DNA from: CALAED01 sp937891035
GTDB taxonomy: Bacteria; Actinomycetota; Actinomycetes; Streptosporangiales; Streptosporangiaceae
Reading direction: 5' to 3'
Length of the DNA stretch: 64,000 nt
NCBI GenBank assembly: GCA_035642125.1
Contig: DASQSZ010000034.1
Location: 1 to 64,000 of the forward strand
The notes beneath the pieces were generated by a model. The model saw only the letters and a program-made list of their open reading frames with translations. It was not told the origin of the DNA and searched no databases. The translations under genes and the position numbers were made by a program. Shown here piece after piece: positions 25,612 to 32,628 of the stretch; the stretch's first letter is position 1; every line of letters begins with the position of its first letter.

Positions 25612-25925
25612 TCGTCCCTCTCACTCCCTGGGGAGCGCCCGCCGCGCGCTGGCTGGGAAACCGTGACGCGCGGCGGGTCTCCGGGGGGAGTGAGAGGACG
25701 CGGGACACACGCCCCCAGTGCCGCCCGCCCCCGTGCGGCCTGGCAGGTGTCCCGTTACCGGGGGCTGCGCGGCCCACGTCCGGTGACCGCTCGGGCCGCG
25801 CAGCCCCCACCCCGAGACGCCGCGTGGCCCGGAAACGCCAGCCCCGGCACGCGGCGGACACACCCCCGGGTCCAACCCCGCCGCCCCGGGCCGCACGGCC
25901 AGAACCCGACAAGAAGGGACCACCG
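25612..25925. repeat. Non-coding stretch with three consecutive long hairpins
   Basis: Three perfect inverted repeats follow one another. (1) CCCGCCGCGCG 25638-25648 pairs with 25667-25677, extended by CACTCCC 25622-25628 with 25686-25692. (2) A 16-bp arm 25760-25775 pairs with 25793-25808, loop 17 nt. (3) CGCCGCGTG 25818-25826 pairs with 25848-25856. No frame is convincing. Such arrays occur at single-strand origins of rolling-circle elements, at transfer loci, or as terminators; which applies here is not known. Confidence 0.8.
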
Positions 25926-25979
25926 ATGACCTCAAGACCGGGCGCGCTGGCGCCACCACCGGACAAGAAAGGCAAATGA
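25926..25979 (+). CDS. 17-residue leader-like peptide
   Basis: ATG at 25926 follows GAAGGGA at good spacing and encodes MTSRPGALAPPPDKKGK, ending in TGA that overlaps the next gene's ATG (ATGA). The peptide may be a translational coupler for the following gene. It is too short for family assignment. Confidence 0.45.
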   Translation: MTSRPGALAPPPDKKGK

Positions 25980-26194
25980 CCATGGGCTTCCTCAAGGACA
26001 TCAAGAGCGGCCTCACCGAAGGCAACCTCACCCGCGGCGAGGTCCAGCGAGCCGCTACCAACGAGGAACGCGAGGTCCGCGCGTGCGAGGACCGCATTCG
26101 CCGCCACGGCGCCACCGAGGCCATCAACGCCAACCTCGAGCGGCACCGGGCCAGCCTGGAGAACCTCAACGGGGCTCTGCGCGACACCAAGTAA
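25976..26194 (+). CDS. Small helical protein (72 aa)
   Basis: This gene starts MTMGFLKDIKSGLTEGNLTR; its middle and end are strongly helical and charged (NEEREVRACEDRIRRHGATE, ANLERHRASLENLNGALRDT), a likely coiled coil. It overlaps the 17-residue frame by ATGA; a second ATG at 25982 is possible. It is followed by a 29-bp repeat/hairpin. Role in the element is unknown. Confidence 0.7.
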   Translation: MTMGFLKDIKSGLTEGNLTRGEVQRAATNEEREVRACEDRIRRHGATEAINANLERHRASLENLNGALRDTK

Positions 26195-26201
26195 CAGACA
26201 C

Positions 26202-26243
26202 GCGGCCCCGGGCGCGGTGACCTCATCACCCGGCCCAGGGGCC
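26202..26243 (+). terminator. Hairpin, copy 1 of a 29-bp direct repeat
   Basis: The 29 bases 26202-26230 recur exactly at 26742-26770. With the flanking GGCCC-AGGGGCC the segment folds into a GC-rich stem around an inner GGTGA/TCACC hairpin. It sits directly after the 72-codon gene and may act as an attenuator or RNA-stabilising end. Confidence 0.65.
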
Positions 26244-26283
26244 CCGGACCGGACCAACCACCGAGAAGGAAAAGGAAACGGCA

Positions 26284-26433
26284 ATGTCCGACGACAAGAA
26301 GCAGGCGCTCAAGGCCGCCCGCGAGAACCTCGAGCACGTCGCCGCCCAAAGCACGGACGAGACCCCCGCCTACCAAAAGGCCAACAACGCCGTAATCAAG
26401 GCGGAGCAGGCCCTGCCCTGGTGGAAGCGCTGA
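26284..26433 (+). CDS. Small helical protein (49 aa)
   Basis: ATG 26284 follows GAAGGAAAAGGAA. The product starts MSDDKKQALKAARENLEHVA and ends ALPWWKR; it is a single amphipathic helix rich in Ala, Lys and Glu. It resembles the neighbouring 72-residue protein in composition. No family known. Confidence 0.65.
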   Translation: MSDDKKQALKAARENLEHVAAQSTDETPAYQKANNAVIKAEQALPWWKR

Positions 26434-26474
26434 CCGCACCTGATCAGCACCCCTACAGGAAGGACTGACCCGTC

Positions 26475-26582
26475 ATGGCACAGATCAACAACATCACGAT
26501 CACAGGGCAGGACACCGACACACGAATCGGCGAAGTCACCAACGGTGACCTCGTCCTGACCACGGACAAGGGCGGGAAGTAG
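26475..26582 (+). CDS. Small beta-rich protein (35 aa)
   Basis: ATG 26475, with AGGAAGGA upstream, encodes MAQINNITITGQDTDTRIGE then VTNGDLVLTTDKGGK. The alternating pattern suggests a small beta hairpin. Its stop lies three bases before the next start. Function unknown. Confidence 0.6.
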   Translation: MAQINNITITGQDTDTRIGEVTNGDLVLTTDKGGK

Positions 26583-26585
26583 CCC

Positions 26586-26720
26586 ATGGCGGTCTACGTC
26601 AATGGCGTCAAGGTCTCCGACGGCGACCAATACGCGGCCGGCAACCAGGTAGGCGGGCGTGTCATCCGGAACGGCGAAGAGGTCCGGCAAGACGCCGATC
26701 CCGGCCCGGCGCCGCAGTAG
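26586..26720 (+). CDS. Small beta-rich protein (44 aa)
   Basis: ATG 26586 begins three bases after the previous stop. The product starts MAVYVNGVKVSDGDQYAAGN and ends PGPAPQ. Like its upstream neighbour it looks like a short beta structure (VNGVKV, VIRNGEEV). The tight packing supports co-translation. Function unknown. Confidence 0.6.
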   Translation: MAVYVNGVKVSDGDQYAAGNQVGGRVIRNGEEVRQDADPGPAPQ

Positions 26721-26741
26721 CAATCAGCACCCCGAACTCAA

Positions 26742-26780
26742 GCGGCCCCGGGCGCGGTGACCTCATCACCAGCCCGGGGC
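26742..26780 (+). terminator. Hairpin, copy 2 of the 29-bp direct repeat
   Basis: Identical to 26202-26230 over 29 bases. Here the stem is perfect: GGCCCCGGGC pairs with GCCCGGGGCC (ending 26780), with an inner GGTGA/TCACC. It follows the 44-codon gene, mirroring the position of copy 1 after the 72-codon gene. Confidence 0.7.
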
Positions 26781-26811
26781 CTTAACCAGACCCCCGGGAG
26801 GGTCCGACCTG

Positions 26812-27045
26812 ATGGACGACTCTATGAGCGCCGGATGGCTCACCGCCACCATCTCCCTGCCGACCGTGGCCGTCCTCGCCCTCATCGCGGGCGGTGCGGT
26901 AGCGCTGGCCTCCCTCGGCTGGCAGACGTGGCGGTGCAGCCGCCGGCACGCCGACATCGACGACACCGAGCCCACCGCGTGGGACGACCAGCCCCCGGCC
27001 ACCACGGCCACCCCCGACCATGACGCCGCCCGGGCGGCGAGCTGA
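26812..27045 (+). CDS. Small membrane protein (77 aa)
   Basis: One membrane helix (ISLPTVAVLALIAGGAVALA) near the N-terminus, then a short basic stretch (WRCSRRH) and an acidic, proline-rich tail: an N-out/C-in topology is likely. GGGAGG lies upstream of ATG 26812; a second ATG at 26824 is possible. It precedes the DUF2637 gene by 20 bp, so it may work with the transfer apparatus. Confidence 0.7.
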   Translation: MDDSMSAGWLTATISLPTVAVLALIAGGAVALASLGWQTWRCSRRHADIDDTEPTAWDDQPPATTATPDHDAARAAS

Positions 27046-27065
27046 CAACCCGGGAGACCACCCCC

Positions 27066-27854
27066 ATGACGCAGCACGCAACGCGGCCCACATCCGCCCA
27101 GATCGCCGGAGCGGCCTGCCTCGGCCTCCTTGTCACCGGCATCATCGTCGTCGCCTTCCGCGGTTCGTGGGGAGCGCTCCGCGACGCCGCGCTCGCCGCG
27201 CATTTCGACCGCAACGCCGCCGGCCTCTACCCGTTCGCCGTGGACGGTCTCCTCGTCGTCGCGATCGTCGCTGCCGTTTTGCTTCGCCACGACCGTGGAG
27301 CACGGCGCTACTGCCTCGGCATCATCGGCGGCTACACCGTCGCGTCCTGGCTAATCAACTTCCTTCACGGGCTGGGGATGTTCCTGGCCGACCCGGCCAC
27401 CGGCAAGCGGCCCGTACCACCGTGGCCCGTGGTCGTGGTGATCGCGACACTGGTGATCGCGTCGATTTTTTTGGGGTCTCACCTGCTGGTTTTCGTGTGG
27501 CGACATCTGTACCCCACCACGGGGGCCAGGCCCGAGGCGGCCGAGGTGTCGCAGGGCGCAACGCCCGCGTCGCAAGACGCAACGCCGCGTGTTGAGCTGC
27601 CACCGACCAACCTCGAGCTGGCTAAGGCCGCCTTCCGGGAGAGCCTGGCCCCCGACCGCCAACGGCTGTCACAAAGAGCCCTAGTGGAACGGTATGGAAT
27701 CAAGGCGCGACAGGCCGCGAAGGTCCAAGACGAGGTGAATCGCGAGCTGACCGCCGAGCACGCCGCACCGAGCTCCACCGAGGCCACCGACGTCGCGGCG
27801 CAGCACACCCCGAACGGACGCGTCGACATCCGTGACGGGGCCGGTGGCCGCTGA
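27066..27854 (+). CDS. DUF2637 membrane protein (Spd-like)
   Basis: A 262-residue protein of the DUF2637 family, found in actinomycete plasmids and integrative elements beside TraB/FtsK genes. Four membrane helices in residues 10-145 include AGAACLGLLVTGIIVVAFRG, YPFAVDGLLVVAIVAAVLL and VVVVIATLVIASIFLGSHLL. The C-terminal 110 residues are soluble, with a duplicated SQGATPASQDATP and a helix-turn-helix-like LSQRALVERYGIKARQAAKV. ATG 27066 has GGAG upstream. Its stop overlaps the translocase start (TGATG). Likely part of conjugal spread; this is inference from context. Confidence 0.85.
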   Translation: MTQHATRPTSAQIAGAACLGLLVTGIIVVAFRGSWGALRDAALAAHFDRNAAGLYPFAVDGLLVVAIVAAVLLRHDRGARRYCLGIIGGYTVASWLINFLHGLGMFLADPATGKRPVPPWPVVVVIATLVIASIFLGSHLLVFVWRHLYPTTGARPEAAEVSQGATPASQDATPRVELPPTNLELAKAAFRESLAPDRQRLSQRALVERYGIKARQAAKVQDEVNRELTAEHAAPSSTEATDVAAQHTPNGRVDIRDGAGGR

Positions 27855-30067
27855 TGGCACAACGCGGCGGCGACAAGCGGCGGAAGGGAAAACCGCCGCC
27901 GCTGCGCTACGCCCGCCCCGGGGACCCCACCACCCGCCTGTACGCCCTGCCCGACCCCGACGACATGCCCGCCGCCCTCCTCGAGGACGCCGAAGACATC
28001 GTCGAGCTCCAGCCCGAAGTCGTCGAGCCCGTCCCCGTCGACACCCCCAAACCGGCGGTGGCCGGATGGCTGACCGAACGTCAGGGACGGCTCGCCGACG
28101 CGCCCCGCATCACCCCGTCGTGGATGCGCAGCCGCGCCGAGCTCGCCTCCAACGCCCTGTTCATCGGCCGGTGGTACGGGCACGTGTGGGGCTACTACGG
28201 CCTGCGCACCCCCGTCTATGCGGCCAGGCTGTGGATCCGGGCACCCAAGGGCGCGGCACGCATCACCGGCTGCTGGTACCGGTGGGTGATCGACGCCGAG
28301 GCCAGGCCCGCCGTGTCCAAAGCTGCCGCGGGTGAGACCGCGCAGTGGATCGCGGCGGCGACCACGCAGACCAACCGCACCAACAGCCGCCGCAAAGCGT
28401 CCCTGTGGGTCGGTGTGCCGGTCGTGTGGCTGGTGTGGGTCGCCGCGCACGTCCTGCCCGCCGCGGCCTGGGCCGCCATCGCGGCCGCGGTGCTGTCCGG
28501 GCTGGGCTGGGCCGGCAGGCAGACCGATCGGCCGATCGTGCACCGCTACGTCGCCGTCCGCATGCAGCGGCGCCTCGAATCCGCCGAGGTCGAGACGGCA
28601 CTGGAGGCGATCGGCGTCAAGGGCCGGGTGGACTGGATCAATCCGATCGCCGTGGATGGACCCGGCTGGCTCGCCGAGCTGGACCTGCCCGGCGCGGCCC
28701 TGGCCGATGAGGTGCTGGAGAAGCGTCCGCAGCTCGCGGCGGCGATGCGCCGGCCGCTGGGCTGCGTGTGGCCGGAGAACGACAAGGCGGCTCATCCTGG
28801 CCGGCTGCGGTTGTGGGTGGCGCGTGAGGACCCGGCGAAGGCGAAGCGGCGGCTCTGGCCGCTGATGTACGAGGGGCAGGCCGATCTGTGGAAGCCGAGC
28901 CCGTTCGGGTTCGACCCGCGTGGCCGGCTCGTCGAGGTCGAGCTGATCGGCACGAACTGGCTGATCGGCGGCGTGATGGGGTCCGGGAAGACCTCGGCGG
29001 TGCTGACACTCGCGCTGCTCGCCGCCCTAATGCCGACCGCTGAGCTGCACATCTACGAACTGAAGGGGTCCGGTGACCTGCAAGCAGTCGAGGACGTCGC
29101 CCGCGTGTACGTCTCCGGCGACGACGACGAGGACTGCGAGGCCGCGCTCAACGGGATGCGGTGGCTGAAGAAGGAACTCAAACGCCGCAAAGACATCGTC
29201 AAAGCGCTTCCCCTCTCGGACGTCCCGAACGGCCGGAAGGTGTCCGCCGCGCTGGCAGCGCGCCGTGAGCTGGGCCTGCACCCGATCGTCGCGATCTTCG
29301 ACGAGGTACACACCCTGTTCGAGCACGACGAGTACGGGCCGCCCGCCGCGAAAGACGGTGCCGACCTGATCCGCAAGGCCCGCGCGTACGGGATCATCCT
29401 GATCCTCACCACGCAGCGGCCCGACAAGAACTCCGTCCCGAAGCCGATCAGCGACAACGCGATCCTGCGGTTCTGCCTCGCGGTCACCGGGCACCTGGCG
29501 AACAACCTGATCCTGGGCACCGGCGCGTACGCGCGTGGTGTACGGGCGACGATGTTCGACCCGCAGCACGACGCAGGCACCGGCTGGCTGGCCCGGTCCG
29601 CGTTGAACGCGCAGATCGTGCGGGCCGCATTCATCACTCAAGCCGAGGCGCACGCCATCGGGCAGCGCGCCAAGGCGCTGCGGATCGCCGCCGGGACGAT
29701 GCCCGAGCAGCGAGGGCTGGAGTCCGTCGAGCCCGATGAGGACATCCGGGACCACCTGCGCGCGGTGTGGCCGGCGGGTGAGGACACGATGCATTCGCAC
29801 AAGCTCGTCGAGGCGCTGGCCGCCTACCGCCCGGACGAGTACGGGCCGTGGATCGCCACGGACGTGCCCGAGTCGGAGATGGACGAGGCGGCGCTTCGGG
29901 AGCTGCGGACGTTGCGGTCGACGATGCTCGCGACGGCGGTCAAGCCGTTCGGGATCCAGACGCGGCAGATCAATAAGCGGGGCGCGGGAGGGTCCGCGAA
30001 GGGTCTTCGCTTCGTCGACATTGAGGCCGCCGAACGGGCCGACGAGCCCGAGTTGGAGGACGCCTGA
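27854..30067 (+). CDS. tra: FtsK/SpoIIIE-type DNA translocase (TraB/TraSA-like)
   Basis: A 737-residue ATPase expected to pump double-stranded DNA between mycelial cells, as TraB of streptomycete plasmids and TraSA of pSAM2 do. Two or three hydrophobic segments lie near residues 180-220 (WVGVPVVWLVWVAAHVLPAA style region). The motor domain has Walker A IGGVMGSGKTSA near 372, Walker B IVAIFDEVHTLFEH near 477, and ILILTTQRPDKNSVP near 515. It lacks the long linker of chromosomal FtsK. The start overlaps the DUF2637 stop. A GGTTTCG repeat cluster follows its stop codon and may be its recognition site. Confidence 0.9.
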   Translation: MAQRGGDKRRKGKPPPLRYARPGDPTTRLYALPDPDDMPAALLEDAEDIVELQPEVVEPVPVDTPKPAVAGWLTERQGRLADAPRITPSWMRSRAELASNALFIGRWYGHVWGYYGLRTPVYAARLWIRAPKGAARITGCWYRWVIDAEARPAVSKAAAGETAQWIAAATTQTNRTNSRRKASLWVGVPVVWLVWVAAHVLPAAAWAAIAAAVLSGLGWAGRQTDRPIVHRYVAVRMQRRLESAEVETALEAIGVKGRVDWINPIAVDGPGWLAELDLPGAALADEVLEKRPQLAAAMRRPLGCVWPENDKAAHPGRLRLWVAREDPAKAKRRLWPLMYEGQADLWKPSPFGFDPRGRLVEVELIGTNWLIGGVMGSGKTSAVLTLALLAALMPTAELHIYELKGSGDLQAVEDVARVYVSGDDDEDCEAALNGMRWLKKELKRRKDIVKALPLSDVPNGRKVSAALAARRELGLHPIVAIFDEVHTLFEHDEYGPPAAKDGADLIRKARAYGIILILTTQRPDKNSVPKPISDNAILRFCLAVTGHLANNLILGTGAYARGVRATMFDPQHDAGTGWLARSALNAQIVRAAFITQAEAHAIGQRAKALRIAAGTMPEQRGLESVEPDEDIRDHLRAVWPAGEDTMHSHKLVEALAAYRPDEYGPWIATDVPESEMDEAALRELRTLRSTMLATAVKPFGIQTRQINKRGAGGSAKGLRFVDIEAAERADEPELEDA

Positions 30068-30258
30068 TGGTTTCGATCAAGGCGAAACCGGTTTCGGGGG
30101 TGGTATCGGCTAAACCCGCTTCTGACCTGCGTGGTTTCTGGTTTCGAGGGTCCGCCCCGGACCTCGGATTTCCCCTGTCTGGAGGGATTTGGATGTCTGC
30201 GCTCAACGTACTCAGCAAGTTCCCCAACCGGCTGCGCGGCGTCTACGACGAGGGCTGA
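30067..30258 (+). CDS. Small protein after the translocase (63 aa)
   Basis: The frame starts in a TGATG overlap with the translocase stop and encodes MVSIKAKPVSGVVSAKPASD onwards, ending MSALNVLSKFPNRLRGVYDE G. The internal ATG at 30193 has GGAGGG six bases upstream and would give a 21-residue peptide, so that shorter start is quite possible. The first part of the frame carries the GGTTTC repeats and may be non-coding. No family known. Confidence 0.45.
   Translation: MVSIKAKPVSGVVSAKPASDLRGFWFRGSAPDLGFPLSGGIWMSALNVLSKFPNRLRGVYDEG
30069..30146 (+). repeat. GGTTTC(G) repeat cluster, candidate translocase recognition site
   Basis: GGTTTC occurs at 30069, 30090, 30133 and 30140 on the plus strand and inverted (GAAACC) at 30084; three of the direct copies extend to GGTTTCG. 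CGAAACCGGTTTCG at 30083-30096 is a perfect 14-bp palindrome. In streptomycete conjugative plasmids TraB binds short repeats at the clt locus, often near tra. The location right after the translocase gene fits such a site, but this is inference. Confidence 0.55.
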
Positions 30259-30261
30259 GCG

Positions 30262-30444
30262 ATGTGGTCCTCGATCCGGCGCGCGGTCGACCGGGGAGTC
30301 GGGTGGCTGACCCGCACCGGCTGGTACATCCAGGTATTCGGCGACCGGCGGGCCGCCGAGGAGACCGCCTCCCTGGCAGGCGGGTGGGTCATCGCCGGCA
30401 GGCGGACGCTGTGCCCCCGCTGCGCGAGGGGGGCCGGGCTGTGA
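30262..30444 (+). CDS. Small protein (60 aa) of the transfer operon
   Basis: Starts MWSSIRRAVDRGVGWLTRTG and contains LAGGWVIAGRRTLCPRCARG with a CxxC pair. The stop overlaps the following GTG (GTGA). The conserved look of VFGDRRAAEETASLAGGWVI suggests a real gene; no function known. Confidence 0.65.
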   Translation: MWSSIRRAVDRGVGWLTRTGWYIQVFGDRRAAEETASLAGGWVIAGRRTLCPRCARGAGL

Positions 30445-30590
30445 TCCTCTCGGCCCACGTCTTCGAGCCCTCGGCCGCCGTCGGCGGCCTGCTGTTCGCC
30501 GCTTTCATCGTGCTGTCCCTCATCGCGTTGCGGCGGCCGAGCCGCTGCGGTCATTGCGGCCGCTGCCGGTCCTGCGGCCGGCACCGGTAG
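30441..30590 (+). CDS. Small membrane protein with C-terminal CxxC knuckles (49 aa)
   Basis: A GTG start at 30441 overlaps the previous stop. One membrane helix (VGGLLFAAFIVLSLIAL) is followed by a cysteine-rich tail, RCGHCGRCRSCGRHR, with two CxxC pairs that could bind zinc at the cytoplasmic face. Context places it with the transfer genes. Confidence 0.6.
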   Translation: MILSAHVFEPSAAVGGLLFAAFIVLSLIALRRPSRCGHCGRCRSCGRHR

Positions 30591-30624
30591 CGCCCACTCC
30601 AACACCTCTGAGAAAGGAAAGGTC

Positions 30625-30849
30625 GTGAAACATGCCGACAACATCGTCATCGTCAAGCGGTACCGAACCGCGGGCGGCGGCGTCACCCTCGTCCACCGAC
30701 ACCCCGGATGGTGGCGGCGCTATACCTGGTGGTGCCCGTGCGGGCAGCCACGGTCACGACGGCGGATGGCCCGGCGGATGGCGCTCGCCCGCGCCTACAA
30801 CCACGCCGTGGGGTGCGACACAACACCGTCCGGGGCGGTGACCCGATGA
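30625..30849 (+). CDS. Small basic protein (74 aa)
   Basis: A GTG start at 30625 follows AAAGGAAAGG at ideal spacing. The product starts MKHADNIVIVKRYRTAGGGV and contains WWCPCGQPRSRRRMARRMAL. Its TGA overlaps the next ATG (ATGA). No family recognised. Confidence 0.65.
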   Translation: MKHADNIVIVKRYRTAGGGVTLVHRHPGWWRRYTWWCPCGQPRSRRRMARRMALARAYNHAVGCDTTPSGAVTR

Positions 30850-31469
30850 CCGCCTTCACACCCCGGCCGCCCGACGGCGCCAGCCCCGAGATGTATCGCA
30901 AGGCGTACGAACTCGTCATCGACGCCGTCGAGAAAATCCGCGGCCGCGCCACCAAGGCTGGGCTCGCCGCCGTCGAAGCCAACAAAGAAGGCAACATGGT
31001 GCACGGCGTGTTCGAGTCCGCGCGAGAAAACGCCCACCGCATCGACGCGGACCTGGTCATCGAAGCATTGGTCGACGCGTTCGAGTTGTGGGAAGACTAC
31101 GCCGCGGCGTCCGCTGAGGAGGCCCCGGCCACAGCCTTCCTCGGCCCCATGCCCGTCGCGCACACCAGGAACCATGTACACAAGGCGATCTACGTCCTCA
31201 ACGCCTCGGCCGCTCGCCTCACCCACGACCAGCAGGCCCTGCTGGGGATCGATGTGCCGGTCGAGCTGGAGCAGCTGAGTCTGATGTGCTCTCATCCGGA
31301 TGTGTGGGGGCCGGATGGGCTGGTTCGGGCCGGGCAGGCGGTCGTCCAGGCGATGACGCTCAAGCCCGAGGACGCACCGGAGTCCGTGGCCTCGGTGATG
31401 GGTGATGTGCTGCGGCTGCGGGCGTACCTGCGTGCGCTGGACGCGGCCCACCTGAAGGCTCAATCGTGA
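30846..31469 (+). CDS. Hypothetical helical protein (207 aa)
   Basis: Coupled by ATGA to the upstream gene. It starts MTAFTPRPPDGASPEMYRKA and is mostly helical (YELVIDAVEKIRGRATKAGL, AVEANKEGNMVHGVFESARE). No known family. Its last ten bases overlap the convergent GntR gene. Confidence 0.65.
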   Translation: MTAFTPRPPDGASPEMYRKAYELVIDAVEKIRGRATKAGLAAVEANKEGNMVHGVFESARENAHRIDADLVIEALVDAFELWEDYAAASAEEAPATAFLGPMPVAHTRNHVHKAIYVLNASAARLTHDQQALLGIDVPVELEQLSLMCSHPDVWGPDGLVRAGQAVVQAMTLKPEDAPESVASVMGDVLRLRAYLRALDAAHLKAQS

Positions 31470-31729
31470 CCGGGCTGGTCGGGCGGAGTGACGTAGGTGC
31501 CACGCTGCGGCACCGTGTACACCCACCCCTGATCCCGCATCCACGCCACCGCCCGCCGCGCCGTGGTGCGGGCGACGCCGAACTCTTGGACCATCTCCTG
31601 CTCGCTGGGGATGCGGCGCCGGGGCGGCAGTTCGCCGGCCAGGATCCGCTGCCGGATGATGTCGGCGATTTGCTGGTACACCGGCTGGTCGGAGTCATGA
31701 TCCACGGTCACGGCGGTCACCGTAACCAC
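31460..31729 (-). CDS. Short GntR-type winged-helix regulator (KorSA-like)
   Basis: An 89-residue protein consisting of only the GntR DNA-binding domain: QPVYQQIADIIRQRILAGEL, PPRRRIPSEQEMVQEFGVAR, TTARRAVAWMRDQGWVYTVP. No effector domain is present. In pSAM2-type elements a GntR protein, KorSA, represses transfer and replication genes. The GTG start at 31729 has no clear ribosome site; downstream GTGs are alternatives. The AT-rich, palindrome-containing DNA just upstream is a likely operator. Confidence 0.88.
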   Translation of the reverse strand: MVTVTAVTVDHDSDQPVYQQIADIIRQRILAGELPPRRRIPSEQEMVQEFGVARTTARRAVAWMRDQGWVYTVPQRGTYVTPPDQPGHD

Positions 31730-31737
31730 GGAGGATC

Positions 31738-31780
31738 GTAGATCTACATTGGTATACGTAGGTAGACGTATATAGACGTC
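31738..31780. promoter_or_regulatory. AT-rich operator/promoter region of the GntR gene
   Basis: Unusually AT-rich for the window. It contains the palindrome GTAGATCTAC (31738-31747), GTATAC (31752-31757), ATACGT...ACGTAT arms and two TAGACGT copies. It lies directly upstream of the GntR gene and between it and the rightward zinc-ribbon gene, as expected for an autoregulatory site. Confidence 0.6.
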
Positions 31781-31805
31781 TGGTCTTACCGTCGGAGGTC
31801 AGGCC

Positions 31806-31874
31806 GCCCGCCCGGTCAGGTGGGGTGGTCAGGTCGGGCGGGCGCGCCGGCTGGCTGGGATCGAGGCCGGCGCG
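31806..31874. repeat. Two adjoining hairpins between GntR gene and next gene
   Basis: GCCCGCCCG 31806-31814 pairs with 31835-31843, and immediately CGCGCCGGC 31843-31851 pairs with 31866-31874. Both 9-bp stems are perfect. The loop of the first contains two GTCAGGT copies. The segment is non-coding and resembles the hairpin array at 25.6-25.9 kb. Confidence 0.65.
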
Positions 31875-31940
31875 TCCGCTTCCGAATACGCGGGCGTCAT
31901 CGAGGACCGTCGAGAGCCCCGAGCCAGCCGAGGAGCGGTC

Positions 31941-32183
31941 GTGACGGAGCAGCCCACGAGTGAGCAGGCCACCGCGCCGCTATGTCCTCGTTGCAACTCC
32001 CCAAGGTGGGTGTCCGTGTCGCTCGACGGAGGCTGGACAAGGCGAGCGCAGTGCGTCCCGTGCGGCGCCCTACACGAGCCCGTCATCGGGCCCGGTTTCC
32101 TGTCCAGGAAGTACGGCGACCCCGAGGCCGAGCATCCCGCTTACCGCACCAAGCAGGCAAAGGTCACCGAGGACACGCCGTGA
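31941..32183 (+). CDS. Zinc-ribbon protein (80 aa)
   Basis: A GTG start at 31941 follows GAGGAG. The sequence has CPRCNSPRWVSVSLDGGWTR and then CVPCGALHEP, a four-cysteine zinc ribbon. Its TGA overlaps the next GTG. Such small ribbons are common in actinomycete mobile elements; function unknown. Confidence 0.75.
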   Translation: MTEQPTSEQATAPLCPRCNSPRWVSVSLDGGWTRRAQCVPCGALHEPVIGPGFLSRKYGDPEAEHPAYRTKQAKVTEDTP

Positions 32184-32509
32184 GCGACGCAATGGACGAC
32201 CTGCGGTTCGCGCTTCAGATCATCAAGGACTCGGAGCGAACGATCTTCTGCTCGCCAGAGTACGAATCCCGCATCAAGACCATGGTCGGCGACCTCGGCA
32301 TCGGCGACATCACCACCGTTGTTGCGGACCGGGCCATGCCCGACGACAAGTTGTTCATGGTGGACGTCAACGCCATGGACGCGGCGAACCACGAGGCCCT
32401 CCTGCGCGAGCTGAACAAGCCGATGCGGATCGAGTGGCTCGCGCCCCAGTGGCCGCCGCTGCCGTACACGACGGATCCCCGACACATCTTCCGCATCACC
32501 GGCTGCTGA
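32180..32509 (+). CDS. Hypothetical protein (109 aa), last gene of the rightward operon
   Basis: A GTG start overlaps the previous stop (GTGA). The product reads MSDAMDDLRFALQIIKDSER, then IFCSPEYESRIKTMVGDLGI, an alpha/beta pattern. The middle contains TTVVADRAMPDDKLFMVDVN. No family recognised. The gene ends before the strong hairpin that separates the two convergent programmes. Confidence 0.7.
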   Translation: MSDAMDDLRFALQIIKDSERTIFCSPEYESRIKTMVGDLGIGDITTVVADRAMPDDKLFMVDVNAMDAANHEALLRELNKPMRIEWLAPQWPPLPYTTDPRHIFRITGC

Positions 32510-32549
32510 TGGCCCACGCCTAACGTTGAGGCCTAGACGCAAAAGAACC

Positions 32550-32580
32550 GGCCCGCTCTCCCCGTGGAAGAGAGCGGGCC
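32550..32580 (-). terminator. Strong terminator between the transfer operon and the phage late operon
   Basis: GGCCCGCTCT (32550-32559) pairs perfectly with AGAGCGGGCC (32571-32580). On the minus strand the stem is followed by GGTTCTTTT, a fair T-tail, so it terminates the leftward phage operon; it may also stop rightward transcription. Confidence 0.85.
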
Positions 32581-32628
32581 CGCTCGTGTTCGGCGGACGA
32601 CACCGCTCGCGCTGGGTACCAGGCCAGG

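Noticed and set aside
25663..25929. Plus-strand 88-codon frame across the hairpin array
   Set aside because: It is Arg/Pro-rich and has no ribosome site; the DNA is better explained by three inverted repeats.
27854..30067. Chromosomal FtsK
   Set aside because: It lacks the long linker and four-helix N-terminus of cell-division FtsK, is overlapped by DUF2637 and lies inside the element, so a TraB-like role fits better.
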